From the NCBI GenBank assembly GCA_019914995.1, contig CM034142.1, forward strand, positions 3,181,031 through 3,245,030: DNA of 64,000 nt, written 5' to 3'. The position numbers and the translations under genes were made by a program. The notes beneath the pieces were generated by a model. It was not told the DNA's origin, did not search any database, and saw nothing but the letters and a program-made list of their open reading frames with translations. How positions within the stretch are numbered: position 1 is the stretch's first letter; each line of letters begins with the position of its first letter. This document shows, piece after piece, positions 21,835 to 34,587 of this stretch. Origin of the DNA: Acanthochlamys bracteata (Eukaryota > Streptophyta > Magnoliopsida > Pandanales > Velloziaceae).

Positions 21835-22300
21835 ATCATTAATAGTATCTTGTTGTTGTAGCTTCAGGGGAGCGGCTAAGTTTGCAAGGCAAAAAATCTG
21901 TTGTGGTTCCCTCTTCTAGGCACATGATTTATGTCGAAGAGGTTCTTTCTCTATCTTCATTCTAGTGACAGTGAGTGATCAATTGCGCCATTCCGTAAAT
22001 AAGTTCAAGGGTTTCTTTGCAAACATTGTACACTCTATTATCTGGTTCAGTACTAATTAGGCATCTCTGCATTCAGTAATTGCGGAGATTTCAATATCTA
22101 GAGCCACTTCTAGACCACTATCGAAGCTTCATACACAACTTGATTGTTGGTGCAAGAATCAGTTATAAAGCATGAGATACGAAGAATTTCATATTCTAGT
22201 GTGATTAACACAATATTGACTCCAGCTCGAATAGTAGAATTGCCTTCTGACAGTTCTATACATAGTCCTCCAAGGAAACTGATCATGTTGAACTTTGAGT
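21835..22300 (-). pseudogene. Tat-type second RNase H remnant
   Basis: Seen on the minus strand across three frames: AGVNIVLITLEYEILRISC (~22233-22177), CTNNQVVYEASIV, then GLEVALDIEISAITECRDA followed by TAA and LVLNQIIE (~22110-22045), NHVPRRGNH (~21920) and LANLAAPL (~21880). Known: the order 'GAGIVLI-x-PEG', 'TNNQAEYEA', 'GDSQLV', 'HVPR-x-N', 'ADALANLA' is that of the extra archaeal-type RNase H carried by Tat/Ogre/Retand gypsy elements. Frameshifts and stops show it is a relic. No LTRs are paired with it. Confidence 0.68.
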
Positions 22301-22319
22301 TTCTAGCATATCATTTTTT

Positions 22320-23111
22320 GACAATCCTATAGCCAGGGGTGATAGGAGAGAGAAAAACCTAGTATGTTTTAGCATAATATGGAATTGTTATGATTTTGTC
22401 ACGGGTCTTAGTTTCAAGTTACCAATCTTGAACTCATTCCTTATAAAGAAGTGATGCTTGTGAAATCATGCCGAAATTGCACGCCATAGGGAGTCTAGTG
22501 ACTTCCTTATGAAATCATTGGCTAAAATAAACACTTGTTCGAGTACTTCGGCACAGAACGATGAAGTAATTTCTTTATAATTTAGTTGGCTATACGTTCT
22601 AGTTCTTTAGTTTTAGTGGTGTAATAGTATGACTCCTTCATCCACTTGTACCCATGCACAAATACGCAAATTAGTATATACCATTCACTTTACATTATAT
22701 TATACAGTGCTTATGCAAATACACACCTTTCCTGCATCTTAATATACACACGCTTATACATAGAATAACATAACTATCATCATCACTAGATATTCACACA
22801 AGCACACAGCTATATGTGAATGCTTATCATGCACTATACATCATAGTCATACAAATTAAACTTAGATAATCATTCCATAGTTACATATCATACATAAAAT
22901 AGTCATAAATATAAGTAGTCGTAGATATCATATAGACAAGTAGTTATAACATAGTCATACATATATGTACCCACAGTGGGACATACGTTAAGAACATCAG
23001 AATAACAATATCTAAGGAGACTAGCTCGTAATACGTGAGACCAATCAAACGCCATACATTTATCATTATGCATACCATTATGACTACATGCATCAGACCA
23101 AACAGATGTCA
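22320..23111. other. unassigned region
   Basis: AT-rich, with many TACAC/CATAC words in 22620-22980. No coding similarity seen. Confidence 0.3.
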
Positions 23112-23305
23112 GCTCTATGTAAGAACGAGGAATACACCTATTAGTTCAAATGCAAGAGCAATAAAATACACTTACCAGCACAGCGCAAAAGCTAAAAAGT
23201 ACAACTACCAACTCAATGTAAGAGCAAATACACCTTGCCGGATCAAATGCAAGAGCGAGATATTACACCTGCCAACTCACTGCAATGGCTAGAAAATACA
23301 CCTAG
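23112..23305 (+). repeat. degenerate ~33-bp minisatellite, about six units
   Basis: Units of 30-34 bp begin at about 23112, 23146, 23180, 23212, 23243 and 23276. A loose consensus is TCAATGCAAGAGC followed by AAAATACACCTACCAA. The open frame 23035-23292 owes its repetitive peptide (NARAIKYTYQ, SAKAKKYNYQ, NVRANTP) to this repeat and is not taken as a gene. Confidence 0.72.
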
Positions 23306-26229
23306 TGATGCGCCTTAAGGGCTTCTACGAGAAATAATTAAGACTAGAACTAATAAGTAGACTAATTTGCCAAAACTTCCATGCCTCATACATGGTCATA
23401 TGTCTTTACTTATACTAGAAGAGTTACTACAAAACTGAAAGTCCTCCCTACTATAAACACTTTCCTCAAGAGTGGATCAAATAAAGAGAAATTTAATAAG
23501 GAGCAGTAATCAGTAGCGAAATAGGATGATAGTAAACCTTCTTTTTATTTGTATATGTTTCTTCTACATGCAGGTTGACGTCCATAATAGGTTCATTATC
23601 AATATGACTTCGGCACCGTTTGATAATGCTTTTCAACAACTTTTCATTCCAACCTTTCATTTATAACACTTCTACAACATTCTATTGATTTTTTTTTTTT
23701 AATTTTGAAAAGTACAGAAAAATTCTACATCGTAGGACATTACTATTGCTTTTTACTATTTTTTAAGTAAAAAAATAGAACTCAATTTTTGAAATATTTC
23801 CAAAGATCATCACAGAAAAGTTCTATTTCATAGGCATCTAAAACATCCCCTTCGATATTAAGATGAGATTAAAAGTTGCAAAGACGTGAGAATTGTTTCA
23901 AACTATTATAGCTTCTTTGCCTCCTATTTGTTTATTTAATGTTTATTTTGTCTAGTAATCGTATTACATTTTCTGTTTGATATGACGTTTGATTTGAATG
24001 GATAGGTCTAAGGTTGGCCTTACATTAGGCACAGAGATGTTGGGATCACACTCAAAGTCGTTAACAGACTTCAATGCCTATAGTAAGGTAACTTTTATTC
24101 ATCATCATCATATGTCATGTAGCAGCTGGAGTGTATAGAATCAAGAACAATTTCAATAAATAGTTTATTTTCTTTTTATTTTGAGTACCTTTGCTGGTTA
24201 TGTAACCTATTATTCTTAAGTGGATGCTAGAAAAGCAATTGTTGGAGCTCACCTGCGAACTATATTTGAGGAAATTATGGATGCTAAAGCAATCGGCCTT
24301 TTCAAAAGTTGAGAAAGACTTTAGTTGTCAAATTTAAAATAAGCTTAGTTTTCTCTTTTCTTCATATTTTAGTTCTTTCAAACAAAATAAAGTCATATGT
24401 TTTAAAATCCTCTTCACTCAGTTTGATATTCAGGCTTGTGATTGGTTATCGGATTGGGCAGAGGACGTGTTACACCAAGCAATTCATTCCAGCAGCCTTG
24501 TTTTAGAAACTAATTACAAAACCTCCTTTAATTGTGGCATGGTTGCTAAAAGTTACTTAATCAGTCCAAGTAGTAGATGAAGCACTCTCACTGCTTGTAC
24601 ATCGTCTTCTCCATGTTCTTGTTTTTGCTCCCAAAATTGGAAATAGAACCTTCTCGTGGATTGTTTAATTTGTTTTGTTATTGCAAAGCAAGGTGTCGCT
24701 TAACTTCACTAGATATTTGGGTGCTCCTGAATGAATCTCCTAATTACTTCTAGAAGTTTTGCTTTTGAAAGATAGTTGTAGTGTGCCTACTTAAATGAGG
24801 AGGGAGCATCAAACAAGGTCATCAATAAACTATTTAAAAACTATATGAAATTGTGCCAATACTTGCATCCAAAAATGTAAAGAAAGTCAGTTTACAATCT
24901 GATTAATTGTTTACTTTACCTTTGTAATGTGAGTCATATTTAGTAACTCTTGGGTGTTATTTTTCAAATTAGATCTAGCAAAGAGAAAATTAAGCAAGGT
25001 GCATTATTGGTTTCATATCATTAACAGTTTTTTTTTCCCGGACTTCTATATTCATGATAGGATATTTATCATATGATGTCAACATTAAGATGAGATAGAA
25101 CTTGCTAACATGTGAAGATTGTTTCAGCCTGATATGGCTCGTTAAATCTTCTTTCTCTCCTTTGTCCTTATTCTATTTGATCGCTGAAGGGTGTCCATTG
25201 TTTCATATACATTTGGCATACATAGTTATCAATATCAGGTGTTTAGGTTAGGTTTTGCTTTAGATTTTGCAGAGATGTATGCATTAAGCTGTTGTATAAT
25301 GCTTCCACTTTCAACTTAGATAGGAGGTCATTTGATAAGAAATTGCTATTTTGCTTTTGTTCTTATGTTTCATTCTTATTGTTGCTATCAAACTTGAATT
25401 CGAAGTGCTTTGCGTAGAAGCTGCTTCTTAGAAACCTTTGTAAGTTAACTCTGGTTGCCCAGTTGCCTCTCTTATAACTTACTGAAAAAAGAGGTGTCTT
25501 AGTATTGTGAGGTTTGCCTTTTTAGAGTTTTTCTTCGAGGAATCCATTCACATAACTTAGGATATACCTTTTTCTAATTTTGCAACGTAATGTCAAAGAA
25601 AATATAAGGATCTACTCATATAGGGTTTTGCATATAACATGTATGTATCCTAAAAGATCTTATCTTTTCAGGTCGTCCTTTCTGATTTTTTTGTTCTTTA
25701 TTCGCCCTTGTCTGACTTCATATTTCTGTTTTTTTTAGGATCGAATACCTCACATCAAGGAGCTTGCTAGTATGGAGCGTGAGTCTGTTCAATTTTCAGT
25801 GTTGTTAACAAGTAAAAGACTTTATGGCTTGGGGATTTCTCACACAAGTTGTATATTAAGTTCAAACTATCTAAGATTTTAGGAGTGTTTCTTTAGCTAT
25901 ACTTTACATTATATTGTTGTTGGACATGTCTAGTTTTGAGAAATGTGAGGAATTTGTAAACAACTAAGTGCTTGTAGGTCTCAGAGTAATTGTGGACTTA
26001 ATGAATCATTTCTTTTCTTTTGATCGTACATATGGAAGAACTAATCTTTACCCTATCTTGTGTGATGTCTATCCTAATTGGAGCACAACCATTGAGAAGG
26101 ATATGTTTTTCATATGGTCTCTTCAAAATTTAGGAGCTTTCAATTGCTTGTTAACATGTGATGTTATGAATCCATAATATCAATCGATTTACTTCTCATA
26201 GCTGGTCGTATTCAACTAAGCATAGTTTC

Positions 26230-26330
26230 TCTTGCCCATATGCTAAGAAGCCAGGCTGTTGAAAATCTATGTTTAAAGACAGAGTGGGCAATTCATCTCT
26301 TGCACATATGCTAAGAAGCCAGGGTTGTAT
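26230..26330 (+). repeat. ~65-bp partial direct duplication
   Basis: CTCTTGC(C/A)CATATGCTAAGAAGCCAGG occurs twice, at about 26231 and 26297. A degenerate TTGTTACTA-type trinucleotide-rich stretch follows at 26360-26430. Confidence 0.6.
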
Positions 26331-27934
26331 TCTATCTTCCTCTTCTTTTCATTATTTACATTACTGTTGTTACTATTTATGTTGTAACTGTTGTTACTCT
26401 AGTTACTATCGTTGTTACCATTGTTGTCAGGCTGAAAATGACGTTTTCATTGAATGTGCTTTTCCTAGAAGCTGTTATCCAAGAAAAGCTTTTAATTTTC
26501 CCTATGGTTTTGTTACGGTAAACTAATATCTAATTAGGAAAAGCTAGCGATTTCCACTCTGTTTTGTTTTCCTTCATGCGTGCTTGGGTTATATCTTGCC
26601 AAATGCTAACTTCTCAAAAGAAAATTTCTCAAATGCGAATATACTTTTTCTGATAGGTCATATTCTAATCCATTCTTTTGTGTGTGAGCACGTGCATGTG
26701 CTCTATCTATTTTGGTGATAAGAATATAATGAGTTCAAGAGAAGACATGCTTTCTTTTGGTATTATAACATTTAATTTATTTTTTTTAAAGCGTACCAAA
26801 AAAGATTCTTGTAAGTTGAAGATAAGATGTTTTCCTGAAAGTGCATGCTTCATATTATTGTGAGCACAAAATAATGTCAAGAACAAAGTATTCAAGAATC
26901 CTGTGCAACTATTTGCATCACTAAATACAAAAGAAGACAAATTAAAAGTTCCCTTCACTTTGTTTTAATGAACCTTTACTATATAATGCATATCCACTAG
27001 ATTTTGCAGTAAACGTAACAAATGATTTTCATGGTTTTTGTCTTTAGCCTGTCTTGTATGATGATGTTGTTTTATATCCTAAATGTTAATTTGTTTGGCT
27101 CCTTTCAGATAGTTTGCTTCTCATAGCTGCTGGCAGCCCATCAACCGTACATTTTTTTTTATTGTTATTATAAAATTTGTAACTTTTCTGATAACTTGCA
27201 ATGAAGTGTTCTATTCGTAGATAGAGGAAGGAGAACTAGCCGAGAGGTTTTTACCTTGTATGCTTTGCTTTCTCCTACCCAAATGTTATGAAGCTTGAGT
27301 CTCCCAATATCCGAATTCTCTACACTTCAGTGCATTGTAATGTCTTCCTATCTTATTTTCGATATCACTATTTTATTTATTTATTTTATGTCTTCTTGTT
27401 GTCAAATTAAATAATGGTGTTTCATTGAACATTCCTTTCCTAGAAGTTCTAGATAGAAGCTTGACAAGCTCTCTCTGTTTTGTAGGACCAACAAGATAGC
27501 AACTTGTCCTCTCTTTTGTTTTCCTTATTGCATGTTTGGTTTATTCTGCCAATTTCATTGGAGTTCAATTTTGTTTAAAATTTGATCTGAAGTATGAAGT
27601 TCATAAAATGTTGAAGCTTTTGTGGTGATTATTGTACCTATATGATTTTCTGTTTTATTGAAGTATGATTCTTACTTTCATGAATCCTTTTGTTAATTTA
27701 AGACCAATTCATGTAACATATACATGTTATGTCAATACTTCATATTGTTCAAGGAGCATTGTCATGACTAACCTGCGCCATGACCGACACTACACTAAAC
27801 CAAGCCCAAATAAAACCCAAGTTCGGCGCAGTACAGTAAGCCTAACACAAAATTAACTCAAAACAACATGATCCAAGATTTTTAGAAAAACTTTGACAAA
27901 ACTTTCCTTGAAAATTCAATGAAAAGAACCTAAC

Positions 27935-27942
27935 AATTTCAT
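27935..27942. repeat. direct repeat abutting SIRE-type element, left
   Basis: AATTTCAT, identical to 44024-44031 on the other side of the element. Eight bases is longer than the usual 5-bp copia target duplication; 5 bp may be true and the rest chance, or the LTR ends may be off by a few bases. Confidence 0.55.
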
Positions 27943-30029
27943 TGATTCTCTCCTACAAGATCAACTCAAGAGGGGAGGGGTGAATTGAGTTGACAAACAA
28001 AAATTTTTGTAAAGATAATGTTCCTACAAACAGTAGCTTTTCAGCCTGCTGTGAGTAATCTTGTATCCTGCAGACAGAGACAGTCACTATATATATATTT
28101 GTTATGGCTATCTATGTTAAGATTAGAGTACTCGGAGTATTTACATGGTTCGACAACTTTTGCCTACATCCACGGAAGCGTTACCAAAAGAGCCAAAGCT
28201 TCAATAGACTTCTAACAAGCTACACAAACTAAGAGCAAAGTGCTTCACCAAGCACACCCACTCTTAAGGGTTTCTTCACCAAGACAATCCTTCACAGTCT
28301 ACTAGATATCCTAGTCTCGCCGGCTAACACCCTAGCTTTGTTACAAAGTCTAAAAACTTTTTCGAAGCTCAAACCGAGCTTCTTTACCAAGTGCATCGAG
28401 CACTCTATCACAAGATTACAAGAAAATTAAAAGAGCAATGCTAAACACAAGCTCTATCTCAATATTAGTAAGTGATCTTAAAGTTTTCGGTTGAGAAGAT
28501 CAAACTTGTTGATCAAGATGATGCTCAGTAAATGATCAGCAGCAATATGAGCTTCTTTTACTTGTGAGAGATGAGACGATATAGTGCAATCTTACTTTTC
28601 AAGTTTTGCTTGTTGTACGTCTCTTTGTCTCTCTCTGTTCTTCGGCTTCTCTTCTTATAGAACTTTCTGTTCTTGCAGGTAGGTGGTTATTCCCGTTACA
28701 AAAAATATTTTCGTTGGTGTGTAGTGGCAGATTTTCAAGGTAGAGATGAAGATTGTATTCAGTGGTCAATCAACTGCCTTAAGATTTCTTTTAGCTAAAC
28801 CGGTGCAAGTCTTTCATCAGCATTAAATGCACCAAAGGAAGCAATTAAAATATTCCCACCTGCAGTTTTGAGTTGTTTCAGCTGAGTTGTATTTTTCAAA
28901 TTTCTCTAGCTGAGTTGGCTTAATTTGATTGTTGTTTCTTGCTAAGTTGACTGCTTCAAGTGAGATGGACTTCAATAGCGTGACTCTGCTTCATTGCTTC
29001 CTGCTGTGTTCAATGGGTCTAATGGCCATCTAGCGATCTCTATACTTGAACACATTCTTCAATGGTGTGGTGGCTCAATATAACTCAATTTTGTGATAGT
29101 AACAAGATAGTAGATTTGTTAAATAATATCACCTTGTAATTAGATTCGTGATTTCTTTTTAGAGGAAAATCGAAATCTACATGTTGAAGCATTTCTGCAT
29201 CATCAGCAAGATATGATTCTGATGATATTTTGCACTATGTTCTTTGTCTTCTCTTGTTGTGATTCTTTACGATTCTTGATATGAACTTGTAGCTAATATG
29301 TTCCTCAGTGAGTCTTCAATATTTTGCTTCAAATGGATGACGAATTCTTGATTGATTTACATCTGAAGAGTTGTTCCATCAATGTCTGATTCTGCTCCCT
29401 ATTTACTGAATTTTAATCTATCGATACACGATTTTTCCAAGTTTATGTTTATCGTCATTTGATGTATTATTCGGTCAATCTTATAGTGTGCATGTTGGTT
29501 TGTCTCTGATGAGAAGTTAAAAGTCATATAGAATAGGCATCATTCTTAAAATTACTTTGAAGAATGAACGATTATCACGATTTTCAGATTCCTCTCTGTT
29601 CGGTACGTTATAGAAAAATCTCATATAGTCAGTAGCTGAGCAACTAGGCTATTAGGTAAATGTGGGATCGTCTGTTCTTCTCTGTAGGTGATGCTCTATT
29701 TTCTACTCTCTATCTATTTGAGATGTTTTGTTTGCAATTCTCTATTTTATCCACATAGTAGCAATTAGACAGCTGGCTGCTTGGTGATCGAGGGATCCTC
29801 TGTTCTGTATGTTATAAAAGAAATCTTATACAATCAGTAGCTGAACAGCTAGCGTGTTGTCTGCAAGATATAGGATAGACCTGTTTCATGAATTTCTGCA
29901 GAAATTGATCCAATCATTAGTTCACCCTAATCCATAAACTATATTCTTAATCATTGTAATCATCACCCTAATCCATAAACTATATTCTTAATCATTGTAA
30001 TCATCAAAATCAACCTTAGAATTCTAACA
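27943..30029 (-). repeat. 3' LTR of SIRE-type element
   Basis: 2087 bp. Shares long stretches with 38230-40153 plus 43941-44023, for example TACAAACAGTAGCTTTTCAG and TCAATCTTATAGTGTGCATG-like words. It contains a 41-bp tandem duplication at 29923-30004 absent from the other LTR. A minus-strand TATA-like TCTATAAGAAG lies near 28660. Confidence 0.83.
29923..30004. repeat. 41-bp tandem duplication inside LTR
   Basis: CACCCTAATCCATAAACTAT... repeats perfectly with period 41 (29923 and 29964). The other LTR has a single copy, so this arose after insertion. Confidence 0.85.
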
Positions 30030-31788
30030 ATTTTCTCATTTTTGATGATGACAAAATAATTAAGAATTATTGGTTTATGCTTCTAATTAAGCACAAGTAA
30101 TAACTCCCCCTCACTGAAATACTCATTTGAAATTGTAAATATAATAAATCACTTACGCATAATAATTCTTCTATTTCTCTTCCTTTTTGTCATCACAAAA
30201 AGGATGGAAGGAGGTTATCCAATACTATTAGTTATGATGTATAAAGTAATTTCGACTCATTTTCATTAAAACTTAACAAATTTACCTTATGATATTGCAT
30301 TGAAGCTTACCACTAAAATGGTATTACCTGTATGGCTGATGTTTGATAGTTAGGAGTCGCTTTTTATTGCTAACTTATTTGTTAACTTACTTATACAATG
30401 TTTTGCTTGCATTGTCTTTGGATAGCTTATTCCATTCTTGTTCACAGAGTATTCTGAATAATTTTAACAGTGAATATCACTCCTTTTGCTATGTACTCTT
30501 TATTCACTTTGCTGATTAAATTCAATTTTATTCCCTTTAGCTTATGAAAATTATCCTGCAAAATAATTTTATATACTTTTTCCTGCAAGGAGATGTTAGA
30601 GCTTCATAGAATCCACAAGATTTTGTCATTATCTTTAGATGACATTATATGATTTGTTTCACAGATTAAGTTATACGTGGCAAACAAACCTCTAGCATCA
30701 ATACATTAAAATCTCAACAAAAATTTTCAACAATTCTCATCATTATAGATAATATTTTCCGAGATCAACAGTTTTGTTCAACAATTGAAAGTTCCATTGA
30801 GGTGTATCATAAATCCATAAAACATTTAGAATTTTAGAAATACAAACAAAATGTTTCAATATGATTAGTCACTAAGCTTTCAGTGGAGCAGAGTGGACCT
30901 TCAAGGAGTTTGACTCGAAATAGTTTGGCTTAAATATTGATTGAAGGATTTACATGAATCACTGTTACGTCTCATCTCATTTGAAAAATTTTCTTTTAGC
31001 ATTATAGTTCGGTTTGCGTAAGCCAAAAAGATATTGATCATTCAGTGAATTTCATCTCTGAACTATAAGAAAGCTTTTCTTTCAAATTTAATTTCAGCCA
31101 AGATGAAGAAGAAAAGTTTGGTTTCAAAAAAAATTTTACTTGGGATTGGTCAAGAGTTTGATATAAGCTATCAATAATGGTTGGAGAGTTCTTTCTTGAA
31201 TCTCCAGTTGCCAATCATTCAAAAGCAGCAAAGAGAGTGTCGCAAGACTCAATTTCACATTTCAACAAGTATTTAACACAATATGAATTAACATTTATAA
31301 CTCATTTAAAAACAAAACTTTCAAATAGATAGATTTTTCAAAGATAGAAATTCATGGAAATTTATGTTTTGCCAATATTTAAATTTGTTTTAAAAAATCC
31401 ATTCATAATCTAGAAGCAATTATGCATCACGGATAAAAAGCCATTAGATCTTAATACATATCAAAATTAATATAAATAAGATATGCTTACCTCTTGTTTG
31501 AAATATCATTTTATCTCTTTATATAATTTACCTAATGAGGGCTTCTTGTGGAGATCACTGGACCCATGCTTGAACATAAGTGATTCAATTTGGAGAGGCT
31601 TCTTGCATTTCTAAAATTTCAACAAAGAGTTGTTCATCCATTGTTTAGGTTCCAGCTGGCTATTCTTCTGCTACATGTACATTTCTTTACTGTCCTTAAC
31701 TGAACCTATAAAACAACTGAATTCTTTCTCGTCCTATAGTTAATCTTATCAAATACAATAAAAAATGATACCTCAACAATTAAAGTTC
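30030..31788 (-). other. decayed 3' pol region of SIRE-type element
   Basis: The minus strand before the LTR reads TTTTGTCATCATCAAAAATG and then GAGAAAAT, a decayed form of the SIRE purine tract. RT and RNase H should lie here but I could not recognise either; the sequence is too decayed to read by eye. Confidence 0.45.
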
Positions 31789-32040
31789 TTAAAAAAAAAT
31801 ATATGCTTTACGTGTTGTTGAATAACCAAAGAGTTTCTTTATAGCATATACCATTAAATTTGCTCTTCGGCAAAAATTTGAAAATATTTTCAGTGCATCA
31901 TTTTTGTTAGTAAGACAGAAAAGTGAATAAAAATCATAGCAATTATTAATCATTACAAGATGAAAGTGCTTACTTTCCAATCTTGCAACTCTAGATGGAT
32001 CAAGTAGGTTCATGTGCAATTGTTGGAATGACGAATATTG
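31789..32040 (-). pseudogene. SIRE-type integrase fragment
   Basis: Seen: HMNLLDPSRVARLESKHFHL, then LTNKNDALKIFSNFCRRA and YAIKKLFGYS. Known: this lines up with the start of the copia integrase core, where HMDLFGPSR carries the first catalytic Asp; here that residue is Asn. The second Asp motif (SDHGGEF type) cannot be read. It is the only recognisable pol piece of the element. Confidence 0.68.
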
Positions 32041-33059
32041 ATTTGAATAAATAACTTAGTAATTTAACTCTCATGAAGGCATCTGTAAAGATTTTCAGAT
32101 TTGATCTTCACTTCGCATTTAGCTTTGACTAAGTTAAGTTTTCAAGACTAGACAAAATTTTTTGCAATGTAGTATCCAAACCTCTACTCCACATCTATCC
32201 ATTTTTTTGCTGGCTTTCAACTAGATAGGAAATCATCAATATAATATATATGTGTTACCTTTCCTCTTGTAGTGAAGTGCTTCTGTTCAAATGCAATCTC
32301 ATTAATAATCTTTTCACCATTTTTGAAGCAATAGATCAATCATCAAAACTTGTAATATTCTAATAGTTTATACATTAGACAGCAGTTGTGTCACGTGTTT
32401 TACTTTCTTTTATTCGTATTTCTCCTGCAATTGTTAGTAGCATATATACCATTCGAAAATTCTAAAACTCATATAGACTCACATTAATATTCATCAAAAG
32501 AGAATTTTATAAAGTCAATTATTCTTACCGTTTCAATAGCACGGATAATTTGCAATTTGTTTCATAGTGATTGAACTCATTTTATCAAATTGTCTTTACA
32601 TCAAATGCTCAGAATTTTTTGGTTTAATAACATCTTAATAAATCAATGTTTATGAAACATCATTCAGCAATCATTCAATAAATTTATTCATGATATATTC
32701 GTTTGCCACAATTTAATGATTTTATGTTAAAAAAAATATTCAACCTAATTTTCAGAAATATGCAAGCATCTTCAGCAAAAAATTTCAGCATGAATTGCAA
32801 CAATGAGTTTCATTTGAATTGAAATGCTATAAATATCATCAAAAGACTGGATTACTTACCTTCACGCTGTAGAATTTTTGCAGCAAAAATTTATCTCTTT
32901 AACGCCCTAATTTTTTTGGCACCCACATCTTTTTATTCATACTTTGATTTTTTTTGAATTGGAATAATGAGTCACATGTTCATCGTTGATAGCAACATAC
33001 GAGGTAGATGGATTACCTTGCAACATAATAGATTGTTTAGTAGTAAAGCATCCAGCACT

Positions 33060-34117
33060 TGTTCTAAAGGGATTTTCACTTACCTCTTTCGGAGGACGGC
33101 TGCTCTTGGGAATCCATATTGCCCTTACATTATTTTCATTATTTTTAAACTAACAAGAGCTTACCTTGTGACCCTTTCTACCACAATAGAAACACTTAGT
33201 AAAGGAGTAGAAGAATGTACCTTATCAATTTTGTACTTACTGGAGAATGCAACACTTATAGTTCTAAAGTTCTACTTGCGATTGAGTTGGTTCACAGTAA
33301 GATTCTCAGTAGTTGGCATGATCTCAATACCTTCCTTTCTGAATGCACCATTCTTTGAGCCAAGCATAGTATCCAACCTATTTTTATCTTTCACAAATTT
33401 TGCTAGAGAAACTTGCAGGTCACCGTGCTTGGTAGTCTAACTCTTTTACCTCATTTTTCAATAGTAAGCATTCAGTAGCATGTGATTTGTATGTTACTTT
33501 GACTTGAACAAATTCTTATTTCAGACAATCACATTCCACATATAACTTGGTATTATCTACTTCTAACTTCTTGATTTTTTGATTTAGATTCACATAAGTG
33601 GAGGAGTTACCAATACCAGAGCTACTCAGGTCCTTACCAGTAGTTTAGTCATTCAACTTGCCACAAAGTTTCTCATTTGTCTCAATGAGCTTTCTGTTTT
33701 CAGCACGTAACGCGTGTATTTCTGCACTTATTTGGTTAGTATGCAAAATATCTTTCTTGGAATTATTTTTACCAGGAAGAGCATCATCAAAAGTAAGTAC
33801 TTGCTTAGTCAACAAATAGTTCTTTTCTTTGTATTCACGCATGCAGTTTTTCATACTTTTATTTATGCTTTTCATATGCATTTATTGAGCATATAGTCGA
33901 TAAAAAAGTTCTTGCAAATCTTCATTTGAGTCACAAAATTCATATGAGCTTACCTCACTAAATTGTTCATTATTGACCATTAGACATATTCCCATCTCTT
34001 TTTGATGAATGGTTTCAGTTTTGCTCCTTCCAGCTACGGAAGAATTTTTGTTACTGCGTTTGGGCTTTGCTCTCTTCAGAGGCCGGTTCTTACTTATTCT
34101 CTTTTGGTTCTTTATTT
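33060..34117 (-). pseudogene. SIRE-type gag, C-terminal part
   Basis: Role: Gag with RNA-binding knuckle. Seen on the minus strand: a coiled-coil-like stretch with HALRAENRKLIETNEKL (33881-33645), then an intact CCHC knuckle CFYCGRKGHKVSSC at 33194-33153 followed by an in-frame TAG, and IWIPKSSRPPKEV (~33110-33070), which resembles the 'WVPKG' linker of SIRE Gag. The preceding N-terminal part lies at 38180-37674, separated by the nested copia element that inserted at 34118-34122. Confidence 0.72.
33153..33194 (-). other. CCHC zinc knuckle
   Basis: C-x2-C-x4-H-x4-C (CFYCGRKGHKVSSC), all four ligands intact. It anchors the identification of the surrounding decayed Gag. Confidence 0.8.
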
Positions 34118-34122
34118 AGATG
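34118..34122. repeat. target-site duplication of nested copia, left
   Basis: AGATG, identical to 37669-37673 and directly abutting both LTR ends. Confidence 0.9.
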
Positions 34123-34587
34123 TGTTGGATGTGGCTCATGTATAATATCTGGTTTAATGTATAATGGTAATATCCTATCGGTTAAGGAGTTATTAAAACT
34201 ACCCATTATGAGGGAAGTTATACTAACTCCATATAGTGAGAAGTTACAATAACTTTCCACTTGAGAGAAGTTATAGTAACTACCTATTATGATGGTTGTG
34301 GATTATAAATACATTCCTAAATGAATGCTTGGTCCTCTCTCTATCTCAATTTACATCTAAAGCTTTGTTGTTTATTCCATCACTTAAGTATTGCTTTAGA
34401 ATCAAGTAAAGACCAAGTAGGGAGAAATCAAGTATTGCAAAAGGCAAACAATTGATTGAAGATAAGCGTTATGGATCAAGGTATGTTTCTCTTATTTAAG
34501 TTATGTAAAAGTCATTGAGTTTCTAGATCTTCGTATTATGTTTTATGTGAATTATGATATCACATAGAATTACGAAATTGACTAACA
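34123..34587 (+). repeat. 5' LTR of nested copia
   Basis: TGTTGGATGTGG...CTAACA. Matched by 37206-37668 except for two single-base gaps and about 29 substitutions. Confidence 0.9.

Larger units (their letters stand above)
23306..27942. other. low-copy-looking region with exon-like islands
   Basis: Mostly T-rich on the plus strand, as plant introns are. Possible exon remnants on the plus strand: 23998-24090 (MDRSKVGLTLGTEML... ending at an AAG|GTAACT donor), ~24222-24311 (ARKAIVGAHLRTIFEEIMDA), ~24433-24510 after ATATTCAG, and 25739-25780 (RIPHIKELASMER before GTGAGT). I do not recognise the protein, and stops lie between and inside the islands. It may be a decayed gene or chance. The rest shows nothing definable. 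Confidence 0.3.

Noticed and set aside
32225-32255. Minus-strand YIDD-like peptide resembling an RT active site
   Set aside because: It lies upstream of the integrase fragment in the SIRE-type element, the wrong order for copia RT, and surrounding RT motifs are absent.
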